A stretch of 64,000 bases of DNA from Fulvivirga marina (GTDB lineage: Bacteria > Bacteroidota > Bacteroidia > Cytophagales > Cyclobacteriaceae): contig NZ_JAEUGD010000023.1 of the NCBI RefSeq assembly GCF_016775155.1, forward strand, positions 297,314-361,313. The letters are read 5' to 3'. Positions within the stretch are counted from its first letter, which is position 1. Each line of letters begins with the position of its first letter. Both the position numbers and the translations under genes were made by a program. The notes beneath the pieces are model-generated. The model saw only the letters and a list, made by a program, of their open reading frames with translations. It was not told where the DNA came from and searched no databases. This document shows positions 61,250 to 64,000 of the stretch, in pieces.

Positions 61250-63856
61250 ATGAAAAAACAATTTGTTTTAACCTTATTTCTACTCGTGCTGAGCGTCTTG
61301 TACGCTCATGCACAGTATGAGTTTCCGGACTGCGCTACACCGTGGGATGCTGGTAACCCTCAGCATACACAGGGCGATAAGGTCTCGTATAACGGCCTCA
61401 ACTATGAAGCGAAATGGTATACGAACACCACACCAGGCAGCGACGGAAGCTGGCAAAACCTTGGCCCTTGTGGAGATGGTGGTCTGGGACCTGATTATGG
61501 CGGCCCTCAACGTATTATCGGCTACCTGCCTACCTGGGTGGAAGGCTATGATATTGCCAATGAGTTTAACCCTGAAGTGGTAACCCATGTCAACATTTCC
61601 TTTTTGATGTTTAAGCAAAATAACAACAATTATAACAGCAGCGACTTTGCTTCCATCGCATTCGATGAGACACAGGAGTATAAAGTAGACTCGGTACTGT
61701 TTGAGCTTGGCGTTTTGCAAAAAGCGCATCAAAAGGGTGTGACTGTGTCCGTGGCACTCGGTGGTGCTACAGACTTCGCCTTTATCTGGCTGATGGATAA
61801 ATACCACAACAATGACCAGAAACTTAATGAGATCGCTGATCTGATCATTAATTATATGAACGCAAAAGGTCTGGACGGAGTAGATCTGGACATGGAATGC
61901 TGGTGGGCTGATGCCAACATTTCCGGTACCAGCGATCAGGGTGGTCGTGTACGTGGCAGCAAATGGGGAGATAGCGATCAGGGAGCACACCCTGCCGCCA
62001 TCGGACTGACCAAGCTGGCTCAAAAGCTACGTCAAAAAGATCCTTCAAAACTTTTATCCGCGGCTGTATTCGGCACCTCGTGGTATGGCAACAACTACGA
62101 CGACGGATTGGCTGAGCACCTCAACTGGTTAGGGCTGATGACCTACGACTTCACCGGTTCTTGGGATGAATCCCCCTCCGGCCCTCATTCGGCTTTGTAT
62201 AAATTGCCTTTAAACACTTATCCGGGGCAGTCGGCTAACAACCCGATCTATAGCGCTCAGGATGCTCTGGAGTATTGGATGGGTCTGGCAGAGCCAGCCT
62301 GGAATCATGACGGAGGCTTCTCCGTACCTAAAAGTAAGCTGGTGCTGGGTGTGCCCTTGTATGGCTATGATTTCTCTCAACAAAAGCCTGCGGGCAATGG
62401 CTTTGTATATGTGCCTTACAAGGATATAGTAGCTGAATACCCTAATGCGCCTACTAGCTATGACCCTAATGACAGCCGCATGCTTCAGGGTAATGTAGCT
62501 GGTAATGGCAGAAACATCTATTACAACACCCCAAAGCTGGCTGGCAAGAAGTTGGAGTATTCCCGTGACTATGGTCATCAGGGACTGATCATCTGGGAGC
62601 TTACACAGGATGTAGACTATAACTCAGGGGGTAGCCTCCTGAAGGCCATCAATGATGCTGCAGGCCACACCAATGTTAACCAGAGGCCTAATGTAAGCTG
62701 GGTCGCTCCGGCGAACATGGAAACCTTTATTATGGGAACTTTCACCCCGATCACACTTCAGGCTTCTGCTTCTGATACCGATGGTACCATTGCCAGTGTA
62801 ACTTTCGATGCCAATGGCAGCCAGGTAGCTGGGACACTCAACGGCAACTATTATGAGGCCCAGGTAACGCCTACTGCCTATGGTGAGCTTACACTGAAAG
62901 TTACTGCGGTGGACAACGAAGGTGCCTCCTCGTCTCAAACCATCAAGGTTACAATTGTTGACGAAGCAGGTAACCTGCCTCCGGTGGTCGGGATTACAAA
63001 CCCTACTAATGGCGAAATCATTACCCAAAGCGAGTTAAGCGAAATCAGACTAAGTGCTACGGTAACTGATGATATAGACGTGCCCAACGTAATATTCAGC
63101 ATCAATGGTCAGGCGCAAAGTGTTATGAACAATGGTGACGAGTATTATCTCTTATGGACACCTGCGGTTGAGGGTACCTATGCTTTCAGAGTAGAGGCTG
63201 TAGACAGTGAAGCGGCCTCCACTATTGTAGATATTGCTTTTGAAATTAAAATACATACCAACGGGTGCGATGCCCCACTATGGGATGCCGGCACGGTTTA
63301 CGCCGCTGCCGGCAACATCGCAAAATACAACGGTAAGTTGTACCGCAACCAGTGGTGGACAACAGGTGAAGTTCCCGGAGAAGCGGACGTTTGGGAGTTT
63401 ATTGAAAATTGCGACGGACAAACCAATTCTTGTGGTGAAGAATGGCAGTCCGGAAAAGCGTATGCATCAACTACAGAAGTAGTTTATGAAAACAAAGTTT
63501 ATCGCAACCAGTGGTGGACCCAGGGAGACAACCCGGCTGCCGGCGGTGTTTGGGAGTATGTAAGAGATTGCGCTGCTGTGCTCAGCTATGGAACAAGTGG
63601 AAATCTGAGCATGGTTTACCCTAACCCTTTCCACTCTACCTTGAATATCAGGATTAGAGTTGAACGCACAGGAGATGTATCCTTGAAACTAATCAATGCT
63701 CAGGGTGTTTTGGTCATGGATCAAAAAGCAGGGCAATTGGATCAGGGCTGGTATGAGTTTTCACTGGATGGCGCCTCTTTGAAAACAGGTATTTACCTGT
63801 ACCAGGTAGAGATCAACGGCGTAGTGATCAACAGCGCAAGGGTGATCAAGGATTAA
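61250..63856 (+). CDS. GH18 chitinase with CBM5/12 modules, T9SS cargo
   Basis: An 868-residue secreted protein: signal peptide (ends AHAQ), CBM5/12 (~25-75), and a GH18 catalytic domain (~85-465). The catalytic motif is GVDLDMECWW (residues ~209-218; canonical DxxDxDxE with Glu as acid), with IGYLPTWV at the start and WELTQDVDYN at the end. Two Ig-like domains (~475-660), two CBM5/12 modules (~668-770; both with YRNQWWT), and a T9SS C-terminal sorting domain (YPNPFHSTLNI, ending ARVIKD) follow. It cleaves chitin outside the cell. It follows the chitin-binding protein gene by 46 bp and ends before a strong terminator. Confidence 0.93.
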   Translation: MKKQFVLTLFLLVLSVLYAHAQYEFPDCATPWDAGNPQHTQGDKVSYNGLNYEAKWYTNTTPGSDGSWQNLGPCGDGGLGPDYGGPQRIIGYLPTWVEGYDIANEFNPEVVTHVNISFLMFKQNNNNYNSSDFASIAFDETQEYKVDSVLFELGVLQKAHQKGVTVSVALGGATDFAFIWLMDKYHNNDQKLNEIADLIINYMNAKGLDGVDLDMECWWADANISGTSDQGGRVRGSKWGDSDQGAHPAAIGLTKLAQKLRQKDPSKLLSAAVFGTSWYGNNYDDGLAEHLNWLGLMTYDFTGSWDESPSGPHSALYKLPLNTYPGQSANNPIYSAQDALEYWMGLAEPAWNHDGGFSVPKSKLVLGVPLYGYDFSQQKPAGNGFVYVPYKDIVAEYPNAPTSYDPNDSRMLQGNVAGNGRNIYYNTPKLAGKKLEYSRDYGHQGLIIWELTQDVDYNSGGSLLKAINDAAGHTNVNQRPNVSWVAPANMETFIMGTFTPITLQASASDTDGTIASVTFDANGSQVAGTLNGNYYEAQVTPTAYGELTLKVTAVDNEGASSSQTIKVTIVDEAGNLPPVVGITNPTNGEIITQSELSEIRLSATVTDDIDVPNVIFSINGQAQSVMNNGDEYYLLWTPAVEGTYAFRVEAVDSEAASTIVDIAFEIKIHTNGCDAPLWDAGTVYAAAGNIAKYNGKLYRNQWWTTGEVPGEADVWEFIENCDGQTNSCGEEWQSGKAYASTTEVVYENKVYRNQWWTQGDNPAAGGVWEYVRDCAAVLSYGTSGNLSMVYPNPFHSTLNIRIRVERTGDVSLKLINAQGVLVMDQKAGQLDQGWYEFSLDGASLKTGIYLYQVEINGVVINSARVIKD

Positions 63857-63883
63857 TCGGAAAACAAATATGCAAAAAATGAA

Positions 63884-63920
63884 CCCCCGGAAGGCTTAAC
63901 CTTCCGGGGGTTTCATTTTG
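63884..63920 (+). terminator. Strong terminator of the chitinase operon
   Basis: A perfect 11-bp stem CCCCCGGAAGG/CCTTCCGGGGG (63884-63894 with 63900-63910), 5-base loop, followed by TTTCATTTT. Confidence 0.85.
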
Positions 63921-63960
63921 GCTCTCCCTAAACGAGGCTGTCTCAAAAGTCTCTCAAAAG

Positions 63961-63997
63961 AAAGGCTGGCGAAAATTCTATCGCCAGCCTTTTTAGT
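63961..63997. terminator. Perfect hairpin with T run at the right edge
   Basis: AAAGGCTGGCGA (63961-63972) pairs with TCGCCAGCCTTT (63981-63992), followed by TTAGTTGT. It probably ends a gene outside the window on either strand. The preceding GAGGCTGTCTCAAAAG (from 63935) resembles the ends of some insertion sequences. Confidence 0.5.
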
Positions 63998-64000
63998 TGT

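Noticed and set aside
61280..62023. Long 247-codon minus-strand frame inside the chitinase gene
   Set aside because: It lies wholly opposite the well-supported GH18 domain; composition (Ile/Val/His/Cys-rich) is typical of an antisense shadow.
1..64000. CRISPR array
   Set aside because: No set of regularly spaced direct repeats was seen; the only tandem repeats are a 9-mer pair at 55255 and the protein-level repeats.

Overview
The window is chromosomal DNA of a Bacteroidota bacterium, most likely a marine or soil Cytophagales-type organism. Direct signs are a SusC/SusD pair, a hybrid two-component system (HTCS) with AraC output, two secreted proteins ending in type IX secretion (T9SS) sorting domains, FtsX/MacB-type permeases of the Bacteroidota kind, and weak ribosome binding sites. 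The class-level assignment is inference. The left edge cuts a gene and the right edge lies in intergenic sequence.

Layout. 1-5 kb: a CHAT caspase-like protein (5' end outside the window), convergent with an ECF sigma factor and a membrane-bound TPR/anti-sigma-like partner, then a lipoprotein with three ~190-residue beta-helix units. 5-11 kb: minus-strand metabolic genes, namely a 2H phosphoesterase, dipeptidyl peptidase IV, and an overlapping oxyR - PLP trans-sulfuration enzyme - fructosamine kinase operon. 11-18 kb: a secreted protein and a cytoplasmic protein sharing an undescribed CPPxCP-tailed domain, a membrane protein/histidine kinase/LuxR regulator operon followed by two phased perfect palindromes, a receiver protein whose phospho-Asp is replaced by Glu, and a three-gene envelope cassette of unknown function. 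18-27 kb: RluD-like pseudouridine synthase, ABC permease, DJ-1/PfpI protein, AsmA-like protein, tRNA-Val(TAC) and a DUF808 protein.

27-33 kb: an arsenic operon (arsR-arsM-acr3) with a shared putative ArsR box before arsR and before arsM, then a DUF4386 protein, an Asp/Asn beta-hydroxylase-type dioxygenase and small proteins. 33-46 kb: a polysaccharide utilisation locus with SusD, SusC, HTCS regulator, GH3 beta-glucosidase and an SMP-30-like lipoprotein. Between SusC and the HTCS lies a 256-bp paired-hairpin (REPIN/MITE-like) element. 46-50 kb: a radical SAM protein and topoisomerase III.

50-58.5 kb is the accessory region. It holds a decayed DUF4157 fragment and then an intact 1027-residue DUF4157 protein with an amidoligase-like middle motif set and a C-terminal OTU-type cysteine protease motif, which looks like cargo of an extracellular contractile injection system. 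It also holds a TonB-C-terminal protein flanked by two copies of an intergenic repeat, a Cys-rich double-glycine RiPP precursor without visible modification enzymes, a tandem pair of small XRE regulators with a PH-like protein, and a truncated SIR2-type gene of the kind found in antiphage defence. 58.6-64 kb is a two-gene chitin-degradation operon: a chitin-binding protein with an unrecognised, possibly catalytic, core and a GH18 chitinase, both predicted T9SS cargo.
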